In this document: positions 36,376-49,248 of the stretch, one piece after another
How the letters are laid out: the number at the start of each line of letters is the position of its first letter
How positions within the stretch are numbered: the stretch's first letter is position 1
Assembly: GCF_964340395.1 (NCBI RefSeq)
Contig: NC_135556.1
Coordinates: 9,556,501-9,620,500 of the forward strand
From: Glandiceps talaboti
Taxonomy: Eukaryota > Hemichordata > Enteropneusta > Spengelidae
DNA: 64,000 nt
Direction: 5' to 3'
Position numbers and translations under genes: made by a program
The notes under the pieces: model-generated
Database searches by the model: none
Seen by the model: only the letters and a program-made list of their open reading frames with translations
What the model was told of the DNA's origin: nothing

Positions 36376-36605
36376 CCTTAGGGGGCAACATTTTGGGGCA
36401 ATTTATGGCAATTACGATTTGGCAAAGGACAAAGGGCCACATTTTAGACCAAGCAAAATCAAATATAATGCAAAGTGGACCCGTTTTAGACTCTTGAGTT
36501 CGAAAAAACCCTGACCCCATTTTAGACCAAATGGCTTGAAAACGAACCCAAAAGGTCGGCACATAAATGTATACTCAAATAAGGGAGTAGCCCCCCCCCC
36601 CCCCG
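36376..36605. repeat. Dispersed repeat, copy 1, ending in a C-run
   Basis: Shares with 54,706-54,945 a series of landmarks in the same order: ACGATTTGGCAAAGGACA, ATTTTAGACCA, a GGCGGCACAT-like motif and a terminal C-run. Non-coding; probably a short DNA element. Confidence 0.6.
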
Positions 36606-37539
36606 ATATTTGTCTGAACAGCTCGCATCATGACCAAGCAAGGTTAATAGGCCACATACATTGTTCTGTTACGATTTATAATGTTGCCGATAACATTCCC
36701 TGAAAACAATATTTGCAATGAGCCTTACTATATTTGTAATATTATTATTCCCAAATCGCTGCAGTTTTCAAAACATCGTAGACTTTCACAACATTCTGTA
36801 ACAAATATCCCTCGCCGGCCATTCAGCAAATTCATGTAACATAATGTAATACAATGTACAGTCCAAAGTAAATATATTATTCCACGAAGTGTTTAGTAGT
36901 AGTATTTCTACTATGCAGCAGTACATTGACAGGTACAATTATTTTGATTATACAGTGTTGCAAAGTTTACTGAAAAGATTATCGATTTTTTTTCCGACAC
37001 CCTGCAGGCGCTCTGAGCTGTGCGAGTGTGATAAAATTTGAGCCAGGTTTTTGAGCTATTGGTACTTATGTTACTGTTCACAATATATTTGTGTGCCATT
37101 GTGGTGGAGTCAAATGATGTATCCATTTGTTGCAAAACTTGGCCTCAGATTTCTGTTTGCTATGAAGACAGGTGTACTTGATATTTAAGGATCATTTACA
37201 GATTGAAATAATAGTTACCAACGCAACGTTAGATTTGTTTACGAATTACGTCGCTGTACCCATCATCAATGTCGCTTATCAGATGTCACACTAAATGATT
37301 GCGTTGCTTCCCATCAGAAAAATTTAACTGAAGGTAAGGGAAATTTTTATCGTAACATATTCAATCATAAAATCATCAGGTTTCTGGCAATTTCCATGAC
37401 TTGTTTAGAAAGATTAAAGTTCAATAATATTTGGAAGCAACAGCATAAAGTTAGCGCTAAATATTATGTGATAACAATCAATCCCAGATGCACATGGTGG
37501 TATGTTTGTGCCTCATGTGTATGGTACCGGACGGACTAG
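36606..37539. other. Gene-free region
   Basis: No gene, RNA or repeat was recognised. Confidence 0.4.
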
Positions 37540-37860
37540 CCTGTCTGTCAGTGTCACATTTTGCTTCTTATCTTCAAGATGTTTTAAGAAAATGAAAATA
37601 GTCGTTGTCTGATCAACAGAATTTCTCTTCCACTGAAGTTTAGACAACATTTAGTTGTATTCTCATGTAAACGTTGTTGATCATGCATGATGTGTCACAC
37701 TGACCTCGTTTCCTTCGACGTCTGTATGAAACTAGGTTAAGGGTTAAATTCACTGAGAACGAACACTTTCGCTACATTGCTAGTCTTGTTTTGCTGCGTA
37801 ATCGTCAAATATTTTCCAGATAATTATGAATAAATTTCTTATTTTACACTTTGGGCTTTT
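37540..37860 (+). repeat. Dispersed repeat, copy 1 (inverted relative to 58,780-59,121)
   Basis: The reverse complement of 58,780-59,121 follows this stretch through many landmarks, such as TCTGTCAGTGTCACATTTTG, CCACTGAAGTTTAGA, GTCTTGTTTT and CTGCGTAATCGTC, with indels. Non-coding. Confidence 0.7.
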
Positions 37861-37967
37861 TATTTTTATCTGATAACCAGCCACTTTGAATACTATGTAC
37901 TCACTCTATTTCATTTTCTCTTGATTGCGTTCATTACCATCCACACAGTGACACGAAGCACTTTCAT

Positions 37968-39065
37968 TGTCTTTCAAAAAAGTACCCGTCCCGTTCGTAC
38001 TGAAGACTTACTGTACATGTGGCATGGTGTATCGTCTACGACTATATTTGTTTTGTATTAGTTGTAAAATGAAATAAAATTTGAACATGCTGAACAGAAC
38101 TATGGCCAGGCATGTTTTGTTTTATTTATTTATTTTTTTGTTTTTATGTAACTGTACTGTGTTGCGTCTATATGAACCTGTGTTTGCCATGTAATTTTCC
38201 AGGTAGACACAAAATGGCAACACTGAATTGCAACATCAGTACAGCATTGCGTCTTTTTATGTTGATTTCGACAATGATGCATGCTATGTATCAAATTAAA
38301 GCAATCAACTTTCCGTAGTCTGTTTGAAAGCAAGACACAATCGGACTACGCATTATTGTTCAAAAACAAAATATTATCATGAAACTGACTTGCCTTCTTT
38401 ATATCAGTTCAAACACAATTTTCGATTTCACTTTGATCATGAGCCACAACCGGGGAACTCCTAAATTGGTCCGGTTATATTTACATGTTTACTGGCTCGG
38501 TAAAGGTTATTATTGTGATGGGCAAGTATAGTGTGTATACTAGTATTTTTTTAGAGTGTTGTGTTTTTTGGTTCATTGTGCACGATTGAAATAGAAGCAG
38601 GTGAAATGCACATAAAATCGTAAGTGCTAATTCGTATTGGGGTAGGAAACGAGGTCAAGTCAAGTAATCTTTCAAAAAACTACCCAAAAACAGTGTGTCA
38701 TGGTGCCGTATATCGTCTACCATAATTTTTGTCTCGTAAAATAAAATAAAATTTGAACATGCTCAAGAGAACTATGGCTAGGCATGTCTTACAGTGCAAT
38801 GTTTTGTTTTATTTATTTATTTATTTATTTTGTTTTGATTTTTGATGTGGGAGCGTGACGTATTCACTACACTGTGCATCTGTGCTATGTCCATATGAAC
38901 GTGTTTTCGCCACGATGTATGTAATTTTCCAGGTAGACACAACATCATTGTTGCATCTTTTTATATTGACTGTGTCAGTGGTACATGTTATTGTATCAAA
39001 ATAAAATCAATCAACTCTCGGTAGTCTGTTTGAAAGCAAGACAAACAATCCGGACTACGCATACA
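37968..39065. repeat. Two-copy direct repeat, period ~700 bp
   Basis: Copies from about 37,968 and 38,667 share TTTGAACATGCT, a TTTATT run, AATTTTCCAGGTAGACACAA and GTAGTCTGTTTGAAAGCAAG in the same order, and end near 38,353 and 39,065. No coding sequence. Confidence 0.8.
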
Positions 39066-39770
39066 TTACAAAATATTTGCAATGCCCCTTTCTGTTTTTA
39101 AGTCAACTTCGTGTAAATTTTAGCAACTTGTAAATTAATGATTATTCCTAGTCGTTCGGCAAAGTCATGTAAACAATAAACTAGTGAGTTGGTTGCTTTC
39201 ATTGCCTATCATGCTTGCGTATATGATGTGTGTACGGCACACCTCGTACTGCTGCATACACACATAAATGCAGTGCACATAACATGCGTGATTTGCGTGA
39301 TAAATATAGCTACATTGTAATACATTCTAGTGACGTCAGTCGACTTGCACGCGCAAAATATAACAGTTGCCATCTTTATAACACTGCACTTGTCAGCAAG
39401 CTTCAAAACTGAGAAATTCTGGATAATAATATTGATATTCCTGTAACAATCGATGTAGTGATACTGTGATCAATCCCAACTATATTGTGTCCTTATCGTT
39501 TGAATTTGGCATGTGTCACTGGGACCCGGAAATATGTATGTACGCATAAGTACGCACATCATGTTGTCAGTTGAGTTGGAGAATTTAAAAGCAGACGATA
39601 TTTTGTTGGATAAAATCCAAGTACAAACAATAATATACAGTATGGAGTCAACGATCATGTCAACTTGTACTCAAATGTGTGTGTACACTTACTTTGAAGA
39701 TTTTGTGATAAAAGACTGAACCAAGCTGTGTAAATGGAATTGTCAAGGACTGCTGGTATTTTAGGTATTT
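39066..39770. other. Gene-free region
   Basis: Nothing recognised beyond short AT-rich open frames. Confidence 0.4.
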
Positions 39771-40385
39771 ACAATTTATTCTGGTGATTTTAGAGTTTTA
39801 GAATTGCATACCGCCATAGGTTTGATACAGATAATTTCAAAAATCATGAAACCTTGTTACAACATATATCACCAACCCATACATTCAAACAGCAATGATG
39901 TTTTTTCCTAAATTTGAATTTTTTAAAGTGTTTTATGTCTAATTTTTCAAAAAATCACACAATGTGGTTATTTTGGTTACCATGGCAACTGATGTTCATT
40001 AAATGACCACCTTTTTTGAATTCAGCATGACAAACTACCCTTGGTAGTGGGGTCAATGTGCAAATAAAAAGATATTTATCAGATTTATAATGTTATTTGT
40101 GAGATGTATGTGTATGTAATGGAAACATAATTTTCACGTCTACCTTATGTGTCCATGGAAACAGCCATCAAATTTTATACAGTTTATGTTACACCAGGTA
40201 GCACTAACTCATACATGTCTAATACAAGGACATTTTTTCACTGTATTATCATTTTTTCAATGTTTTATGTCAAATTTTGGAAAAATGATTAACATATTAT
40301 GGTGATTTTGGTTACCATGGCAACAGATGTTCATAAAATGACACCCTTTTTTGAGCTCAGCATACAAAACTACCCCAGGTAGGGT
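39771..40385. repeat. Degenerate tandem repeat (~335 bp period) carrying X-box motifs
   Basis: Two copies each contain a TTTTATGTC segment, then GTTACCATGGCAAC at 39,976-39,989 and 40,311-40,324, then GATGTTCAT, a TTTTTTGA segment and ACAAACTACCC-like ends. The shared 14-mer fits the RFX X-box consensus. Confidence 0.7.
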
Positions 40386-40807
40386 GGTTAATATTCGAAT
40401 AAACCCGATTATTATAATCATTATTATTATGTACTATCACTATAATAATAATTATTATTATTGTTATATGCGTTGGCGAACTTCAAAAATAGACAAGCAA
40501 AATCTAATACATCACCCTTTTTATTCGAAAAAGAGACCACGTCACTTTTTGTACGAGTCACGGCAAATATAATTTTTGTGACTAACTTCCTCCTTACTTA
40601 TTGGGACTGTTTAGTTAATCTTAATACTATGAGGCTATTTGTTAGGAATTCCTTTCCCAGCACAGTAACCAGACAAAAGGTTGATCACCAATAATCCAGG
40701 GTACTGACATAAAGTCCTGTGTAAACACCTATGTACTGTAGAGGATGTATTAAGATATAAACATTCCATTGAATACATGATTGATAATTCTTAGTCACGA
40801 AGGTGCC
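40386..40807. other. AT trinucleotide run and gene-free sequence before unit C
   Basis: An ATT/AAT imperfect palindrome at about 40,410-40,465; nothing else recognised. Confidence 0.4.
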
Positions 40808-41891
40808 AGAAACCTAAACCGGACAATTCATGGATTGAAGATTATTGTTAATGCAAAAGACACATGGATTTATATATGAAAAGGAGGCCGGCTACTTTCC
40901 TTGTAACCAAACGAACAAATTTTTATACAATGATATAGAACATATAGCAAAATCTGACTGAAAATCAAAATAGTGAAATGTATCTTTTCAGTTTGACACA
41001 TCAAGAAGATAATGATTGAATATAAAGAAAATCTGAGAGGAATTAAATTGGATTCCAGATTTAGAAATTGCCAGTCTTTTAAAACTGTAACTTTCCATTG
41101 ATATCGCCATGTGTGTGTGGGGTGGGACATGGAGTGGGGGTATGTGTGTGCCTGTATGCGCACGCTTGTGTGTATATGTATGTGTGTGTTTGTTTGTTTG
41201 TTTGTTTGTGTGTGTGTATGTGTCTGTATGAAGGGGGAGGGGTTGTGCGTGCCAGAGTATATCAGTGACTCTGTGTCTGTTTACACGATGCATACAACTA
41301 GAATTTCAAAGCTATCCTAAATCGTTGCTTGTACAGTTGTGTTTTTTTCTTTCGAGAATATCAAAGAACGATAAAAACTGTTAAAACTTTGAAATATTTC
41401 TCTTTGCACAACACTCATATCAAAATTATTCTACATTGCAATCGGTACTAATCTTACAGCGATGACACGAACTGAAGCAATCCACAGAACTTTACTTATA
41501 GAAACGCGCCATGATTGTTTTGCTGTCATGAAACTATCTGGCCAAACAGATCTAGAGTCAAGTGGCAAATAACTGATAACTATAATTTGCGTTATTTTTG
41601 TTCGTGTCTATGCAGATAGATCCCAATGTTATTGATTTACACGAATGACAACGTTGGCCCAATTTAGCATAAAGAGGCGGGACTATAGGGGTCAAAGTAT
41701 CTGCCAGAATGTACCATGTATTTATTATTCGTGCATGTGATCAGTCTTTAACCTGAGAAGTCGTAGTGAGGGTTGTCATTTGCTTGTTTATGTTATGCGG
41801 GCAAACTTAATCCAAAATCTGCGGCAAAAAAGTGCGGCGTTTCGTATTGCTACCTGGTGGTACTTAGTGAATCCAGATAGATCATCTAAAA
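40808..41891. promoter_or_regulatory. NLR-C upstream region
   Basis: Starts the homology with unit B (16,660 onward) and runs into the NLR start codon. The last ~250 bases are almost identical between B and C, so this should hold the promoter and 5' UTR. No single decisive motif was found. Confidence 0.45.
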
Positions 41892-44800
41892 ATGGATCTA
41901 CTCGCTTCTTTATCTGTAATTTCTGATGAAATCGTCGAAGGTATGTATGTGAATATGTCGCATATTTTACTAAATATCCGTAGGTCATGACACCAATTGA
42001 CAGTACGAAATACGAGTTTATCTTAAATGTTGCCCCTAAAGCATTTTAGGGAGGGGATTCTTTTTCACAATGTTATCGGTACCCAAATAATTATTTTGAA
42101 GTTTATAAGACCAACATTGTGCGCTGCTTTTAAATTGACAACGAGAAAATGGTCAAACAGGCAATCACCTTTGCTTAGAGAATTAACAGGAATAATGTTT
42201 CAGTGCACACTGATTTTCAATGATTTTATCAGATGAATATGTATCTTTTGATGTTTACAAAACGTTGGTCACATTTGAACTATTTCAACATTTAATAAAA
42301 GACTGGCAATCCAATAAATATCAAATAAATCTCAAAGGCTTACATGCAGCATTCTTTTTCGTTAATGGATCATATCATAAATTGATGTGCTTATTGCTAT
42401 TCGTGTGACTTGTACACTCTTTGTCATAAAAGCTTAGCATTTGGGTGTTTGAGACACACACAATTCTTGTTTGAGACACACACACTCCTTGTTTAAGACA
42501 CATTGAATCCTGGTCATAAGAGCTTAGCATTTGACGTTTTATGCTACGATTTTACTCTAAAACAGAACACATCAAAAGATGCGTCAGTCAGAGGTGACTT
42601 CTTCAAAGCATCCTGATTTACACACTGTTACAATTTCATGTGGTGTCTAAGACACACTAACTTCTGGTCTGTCGAACAGAATAAGTTGTTGACATTAAGT
42701 CCCAAATGCTAAGCGTTTATGAACATCAGAAGATGCCGCTATCAATGTTGAAGAGAGCGCTTGAGCAGTCAATAGACGTCTATGCAATGTCAATGTTTAC
42801 GGTGACCATCCCACTTTCCACTGATCTCCTTTTTAACCCTACTCTCGCTGTGTCTTTTCGTCGTAGAGTATGTACGTCCAGTGTCTACATCAAATTTTAA
42901 AAAGTGGTGTAGGATACACTCAAACTTCAATGTCTCATCCAAATTAGATGGTACTCTGCCGTGATAGTAGTCCTGCTTGCATACGGAGTAAGTCGTCCCT
43001 GCAGCGAAACGCGTACACCGTCTGCGAGCAGGACTACCGTGATAGTGACTCTTCAGAATCACAATATCATAATTTATGACCTGTTTTCTTGGTCGCAGTC
43101 TATTGGATGTTTCGCATCTTGTCGGCCATCTAGGTACGTGGAATCGTAAAAAGGGGCTACTTTTTCAGATCACCCTTCGATAATATGGTACGATGCCCCA
43201 TTTCTACTCTCTCTCTCTGAAGGAACTTCCCCAATGAAGCCCTGGGAAGAAAAGGTCATGTAATCCAGGACCGTGTGCAGTGTATGGATTAGTTGTCATT
43301 GAAGGTAACCCCCCCCCCCCCCGATTTTGGAGAGAAGAGGGTTTTTGAAGTGATTTTCTCCCAGATTCACCATATAAAAAGGGGGGGGGTTCTTTTTCAT
43401 TGAAATATTAACTGGAAAAGGGGTACATATGAAGTTTCACTAACAAGCCTGGGTACCCACCCATCCATGATCGAGAGACTGCCACCGCTGGGGCATAGGA
43501 GTGTCAGTATTGTATGGGGTGTTGATCACCGAAAACACCCATCGTATAGACTACCCGAACTGTCAATCCGTATTGTCGGCCCTTTGATGTGTGATGTTTT
43601 AGAGTAAATTGTTGCAGAAAATCCCCAAATGCTAAGCCCTTATGACCAGGATTCAGTGTGTTTTGAAATCCTCAATTCTGGTCATAAGAGCTTATCATTT
43701 GGGTGTTTTCTGCAACAATTTACTCTAAAACAGAAGACATAAAGGGTTCCGTCAATGAGAGTTGATACAGACACAATTTGGTGTGGTTTCGACTGGACTG
43801 TTTGTTTTGTCGCCTGGAACTGACGCATCTTTTGATGTGTTCTGTTTTAGAATAAATTGTTGCATAAAACGGCAAAAACTAAGCTCTTATGACCAGGATT
43901 GTGTGTATTTCGAACAAGGATTGTGTGTGTTTCAAACAATAATTGTGTGTATCTCAAACACCCAAATGCTAAGCTTTTATGACAAAGAGTGTAATACGTT
44001 GTGTACTGTTTATGCTAAATTTTCTCCTGGTGATTTGAAATCATGTTTATAAAGATACACAAAATTGATGAACAATGCCTAGTTTATCTGCTTGAATTAC
44101 AAGCAAGTTTTACCTACCTCACATAAAGGTATAACTCCATAACATATAACATTACATTAAACACAATTTCTTCGAAAATGATGTCAGTGGATGTTTACAC
44201 TGAACAAATTAAATTCATCTACATACCTACTTGTTATTATATCTTCTTAGCCAATCTTTTGGACATGAAAGATTTATGCAAGAAGATGACTCCAGACTGG
44301 GATGTTCGACAAATTGAAAATTCCTTTGATCTCATGAAAAGCATGGTTGAACGTAAATTGATTACGACTGATGACACAACACGCCTAGAACAACTACTGT
44401 CTGCTGTTGGACGACAGGACTTGGTCAACAAATTAACCGAGTTGTTAGGTAAATATGAACTTTATTAATTGAAACTTGGGAAATGAAAGTCATTACTTAC
44501 AGGGCCCTGGTCTGCAACTTGTAAGCATATTTTGTCATTTTTGTTCCAAATAAAAGGTTACTTATCCTTTACCCTTCACTGTCATTTGTTTAATGACGAG
44601 TAGTCACTGGCAAAATCCCCATCCCACCGTATTAACTGCTGTGATACTGCATTCTCATACTATTTGACTAAAATGACGTCATTTTATTCTTATAAGTAAT
44701 TATATTAGCCTACAGTATCACATCAGTTTATGTGGTAGCAGTTTTCTGGTTTTTAGACGAGTGATAGTGAATAGTTAAATATCTAAAAATCTAAATTCAA

Positions 44801-47800
44801 AATCTGATAAATCAATTGTCTATTAAAGCCTGTACTGTGCCTCTAATTATGATATTTTCCTCGTCTAATATTTGATTGCTATTGCAGCAACATCAATACA
44901 GACCTAAAGTGTATTGACTAGTGATTATTAATGTTTGGTATTCCATCTCTGGTCAAGCAACAAATTGGTCATCCATGAGATAATCTGAAATAATGAGTTA
45001 GGAGTAGAAAAGCACGTAATGATATATTGAATATGTGTTATATAGAGCAATTCCTTTGCAATCAATAATTATGGCGTCCTTTTACAGTCGTAGCATTGAA
45101 CTACATGTGAAGTATAGATACGGTATACGTATAGATAAACTGTCCACAATTAACTTAATATTGCAAAGAATATCCCGTTGGAACTCTGTTGACTTTAGTT
45201 TCCTTTTTTATAATATACAATAATTAAATATTAAAGGTTATGTGATAAGTCATACTTCTCGGGAGCAGTATAAATGATAGCATTTTTCAGTAAATCAAAC
45301 AAAATTCCATTAGACAGCTATGAATTGCTAACGTATTGTATGTCTTCTTTTCAGAATCGTCCGATGAGAAAGTTGTGTGGATGAAGGAGTTTCTGAAGAG
45401 AAAATACGAAAATGATTTTGCTAATTTTCAACCCCTTCCATGGAACCAAGAATTCCAGCTACACTTGAAAGACGTCTACACACAGCTGGTCGTCGAAAAG
45501 ACAGATATAAGAACAACTCTCAAGACTGGAGAAAGACTGAAAAGTGAGCACGATATATTTGCGCATTTACATGATAGCAATGTAAAACGAATAGTAGTTA
45601 AGGGGTCCCCTGCTATAGGAAAATCTGTCTTTGCTAGGAAGTTAGCTTATGACTGGGCTTGTGGTGAGTTGCAAAGATTTGATTTCGTATTTCTTATCAC
45701 ACTTAGACACGCTGAAGCAAAATCTATAGCAGATGTGATATTTGAACAACTTCTCCCTTATGACGCACCTATTTCACGTTTACAACTTCAACGATATATC
45801 AAACGTCACAGTGAAACGATGTTATTGATATGTGATGGCTATGATGAAATCATACCCAAGACTAAAGATGGCGAAGTTTGTCAAATTATCTATGACAAAA
45901 TATTACCAACTTGTACTGTAGTAACCACCACAAGGCCACATGAGCATGACCGTGATTTAACTCAGGCTAACCTATGGTTTGTTATCAAGGGGTTTAGTGA
46001 ATCCAACTATAAAGAATACATTACTAAATATTTCTTTGAGAGTGTTAGTGGAAATGGGGATGCATTGGTCAAACAACTTCAGAAAACCAAGTTTGATTTT
46101 GATGAGAGTTTCCTATGTAATCCATTGTATATATCTTTTCTCTGTGTCCTTTGGGAAAACTATAGTGAAACAAAATTCAAAGAAGAGTCTCAGAATGTTA
46201 AGTTTCCAGAAACACTGAGTGACCTTTACACTGAGACCCATAACTGCATATTAAAGAGATATGTGGCGAAAGAAAACTTACCGTATAACGATGGCCAAAA
46301 CGAAAGTGTACATGATCTATCTAGGTGTCTGGCGACAGATGTATATAGCTCATACAAGAGAAGACCTACTAAAGATAGCCATGTTGTCCTAAAGCATGCC
46401 GAGATTTCAAACCTTAAATCTCTAGATCTCGGCTTTCTTGTACAGGATAATGAAGCCATGACTCATGCGCAAACAAACATATACTATTTCTTCCATCGAA
46501 CCTGGCAAGAGTATTTTCTTGCCAAACATGTAAGTAATTGCATTGAAAGTTCTATGGAAGTGAGGGAATTCCTGACTGAACTTCTTCAGTATCCTCAGAG
46601 TAACTCTCAGATCCTACGGTTCGTGTGCGGGATATTAAAAGAAAGAGCTAAACTGGCCTTTGAATTATTTATGAAAGCCCTGGAAAACATGCAACATATT
46701 TTGAAGGTTGAAGGCGACGACATTCCGTTAATGAATAAATTATCTTTCATGTTTGCATTTTGCTTCGAATGTTTGCATGAGTCTGGGAATAGCAAAGAAT
46801 TTGTTAGCATGTTCTCTGATGTTGCGCCAAAGTGCTTAGGAGTAGAGATACAGGAATCATGTCCACTATTTTGGCAAGATTGGTTTTACCTTTTTAACAA
46901 AGGGAAAGCTGTAGAAAGTGATCCCTTGATTATCAATTGTCCAACGAAATTCCTCCCTGAAATTTTAAGGTTGATACAATATCAGAGTGAACTAATTAAA
47001 ACATGTTCGGAAGAGGGAAACCAATATCTCTCGACAATTACACATCTTGTTCTCTTGGTGAAAGGCCGGAGTTCTAGGGAGGCTGGGGGTGAAAACCCTT
47101 TAACCAACATTTCTGAATTATTAGGTAAGAATAAAAGCATTGAATCACTTGCCATATGTAGCATCAATCCAGACATTGATGACACCATAACATTGTTAAA
47201 GATTGCAAGTAACTGCGTCACTCAGTTGGAGTCCTTAGATGAAATTTTCGTCGGATGTTTACCGCGCTACAAGATACCGCCTCTAAGTAAGATGTTCAGT
47301 TTTGAGAAAGATCATGAGTGTCAGAAAGACATATTTGTGGATAGGTTAAAAGCTCTGGTAGCGAATGCTAAAGGAAAACACAAATGCGTTAACAAGTTTG
47401 GTCTAGCTTTATTACAAATTCGATCTTCCATGGATATTGTACCCTTAGAGAAGTTTCTAGTCTTCAGTGAGTTATCACTTTTCCTTCACGTTTCAGAAGA
47501 TAAAAACTATAAGCTGGATAGTGCGACTCATTTTATTCAGCAAATAAACACTGCAACTGATTTAGAATTGCAAATCTTCTATAGCTATGAAGGTGCAAAA
47601 GATTGTACTGTCGAACTGGGCAAAGCGGTTAATAATAGCCCAAATTTAAAAGGCCTGAGAGTCGGATTCTGGGACTTGTCAGCAATGGCATCTTCTCGCC
47701 TTCAAATAATTCACAGCATGTCATTTCTGAAACCAATCGATAAGAATAGAACACTCGAAAGGCTATGTGTCACCGCTGCACCAAATAAAAGTCTAATGTC

Positions 47801-48290
47801 CCTTATCACAACAACGAGACACCTACAATCTCTCACCGTGATATTTGGTGTGGTTTTCGGAACTACACCAAACGGGGCTGACGACTATTCAACGCATCTC
47901 ACTAATGCAGTAAAGAAATCCTCCGGCCTCCGTAACTTGACTCTAAAAATTGTCAACAGAGACTTCTTCAACCGTCTACTGGACACCAGTCGATTGGAAG
48001 ATTTGATTTACCGTATTGTCGATAGATTTATGGTTCCTGCCAGCAAGTGGATGGTGGGACGCTCATCGTGTACTTTAGAATCAATTTGCGTAGACGCAGT
48101 CTGTCGTGATGAGAGGGGGGAGATTAGGGATAACATTAAGTCATTTGTTTCCGAAATGAGCAGTGATGAGTTACATTGGTCATACAAAGTATCTTGCTCC
48201 TACACGGGAGATCTGAGACACACTGTTACTCTAAACAGAACGCAATCACTTGTGAACATACAGGAGAGTGGGTCGTGTGAGTGCATTTAA
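41892..48290 (+). CDS. NLR-C: intact DED-NACHT NLR with a novel leucine-rich C-terminus, three exons
   Basis: Exons 41,892-41,940, 44,251-44,448 and 45,355-48,290, joined at phase-1 GT/AG introns, give 1,060 residues. Residues 1-83 form a death-effector-type domain with the RxDL motif (R71-Q-D-L74). The NACHT ATPase follows: Walker A GSPAIGKS at 166-173, Walker B LLICDGYDEI at 239-248, sensor-type TTTRP at 273-277, NPLY at 338-341, and the winged-helix signature FFHRTWQEYFLAKHV near 461-475. From about 600 the protein is leucine-rich with only irregular repeats and ends in SGSCECI. NLRs of this layout are cytosolic innate-immune or cell-death regulators; the DED predicts contact with caspase-8/FADD-like partners. 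Intron 1 carries a 1.6-kb foldback element absent from copy B. PI-PLC-C follows 2.9 kb downstream on the same strand. Confidence 0.92.
42415..43991. mobile_element. 1.6-kb foldback DNA element in NLR-C intron 1
   Basis: Unit B has an empty site (TTTAATACG near 18,458); unit C carries the element between two TA dinucleotides. The outermost 40 bases are perfect inverted repeats starting CACTCTTTGTCATAAAAGCT, inside arms of ~173 bp (42,415-42,587 and 43,820-43,991). A second, nested palindrome lies at about 43,587-43,741, and a third short one near 42,963-43,040 (GTAGTCCTGCT/AGCAGGACTAC). The motif AATGCTAAGC...TTATGAC recurs in both orientations. TA duplication would fit a Tc1/mariner-like or other TA-targeting family. 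No transposase is seen. Confidence 0.85.
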
Positions 48291-48722
48291 AGGGCTAGGG
48301 ATAATGAATCTCTACAGGCATCTGATTCGCACAAGCTCACCTCGGGCTCGCATGCTATGTACACCTAGCCCTGCAGTTAGAACATTCAAACATAACTTTT
48401 TTTCTAAACAAAAATGCAAATTTGACGAAAACATTCCCGGCCAAGTGAACTCTGACCTCCTGCAAATTAGCCAAAATAAACGTGGTGGTTGGTACTGAGA
48501 ATATGTAAGAACATAGTGTGTGTTGTCAATATACAATCATGGAACTTCACCGACATGCGTATTAGCCAACCTCAGAACTTTTAAATTTTAAACAGACATT
48601 ACTACAGCATCGGTTGAAAAGTATATATGAGAAACCGTCGATATACTGCGGTCCATTAAATCGTTGGTTCAAAACCGTTCTGAGAATAACCTCGAAACTA
48701 CAAAATCGCAGTAAGAAAGAGC

Positions 48723-48728
48723 AATAAA
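48723..48728 (+). other. Candidate polyadenylation signal of NLR-C
   Basis: AATAAA ~430 bases after the stop, conserved with unit A (1784-1789). Confidence 0.4.
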
Positions 48729-49051
48729 CTTTCAACTTTAGCGTAAACAAATCCCTTCTCGATCTTTTCCTACCTGTTGCATTTCCACTCGTAAAATATT
48801 CAAAAGAAGCAATCTTTCCTAAGTCACAGGTAAAGAATATACAATGGTCTTACATATATTAATTTTGTAGAATTCAATTAATTCATTTGCCATATTAGAG
48901 GTATTGTGACAGTCCAGCATGAGTGTAACATGTCTAAACACACTTCCCACTGTAACTTTGGGTACGTTATTGTGCGTTTCAAAAGACTGTACATTGTGGT
49001 TAAAAGCAACTTTTAATGCCTATGAGTGACCGATTGTTTTACCCTTATAAT

Positions 49052-49248
49052 AGGAAGTATAGAAAACCAATGATAACCAACTACAAACTAAAATTCCAAT
49101 CAGTGACAACTCGCATCCACTCCTTCAACCGCCACAACATAAAGTGTGCTACAGGAAGTATTAGAAAACAAATGATAAACTACAAACTAAAATTCCAATC
49201 AGTGACAACTCGCATCCACTCCTTTGATTGTCACAATTCTAAAGTGGG
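49052..49248. repeat. Two-copy ~100-bp tandem duplication (unit C)
   Basis: Counterpart of 2118-2316, with a small deletion in the second copy. Confidence 0.75.

Noticed and set aside
42963-43040. tRNA-like or SINE head inside the foldback element
   Set aside because: Only an 11-bp hairpin is clear; no convincing A and B boxes or cloverleaf.
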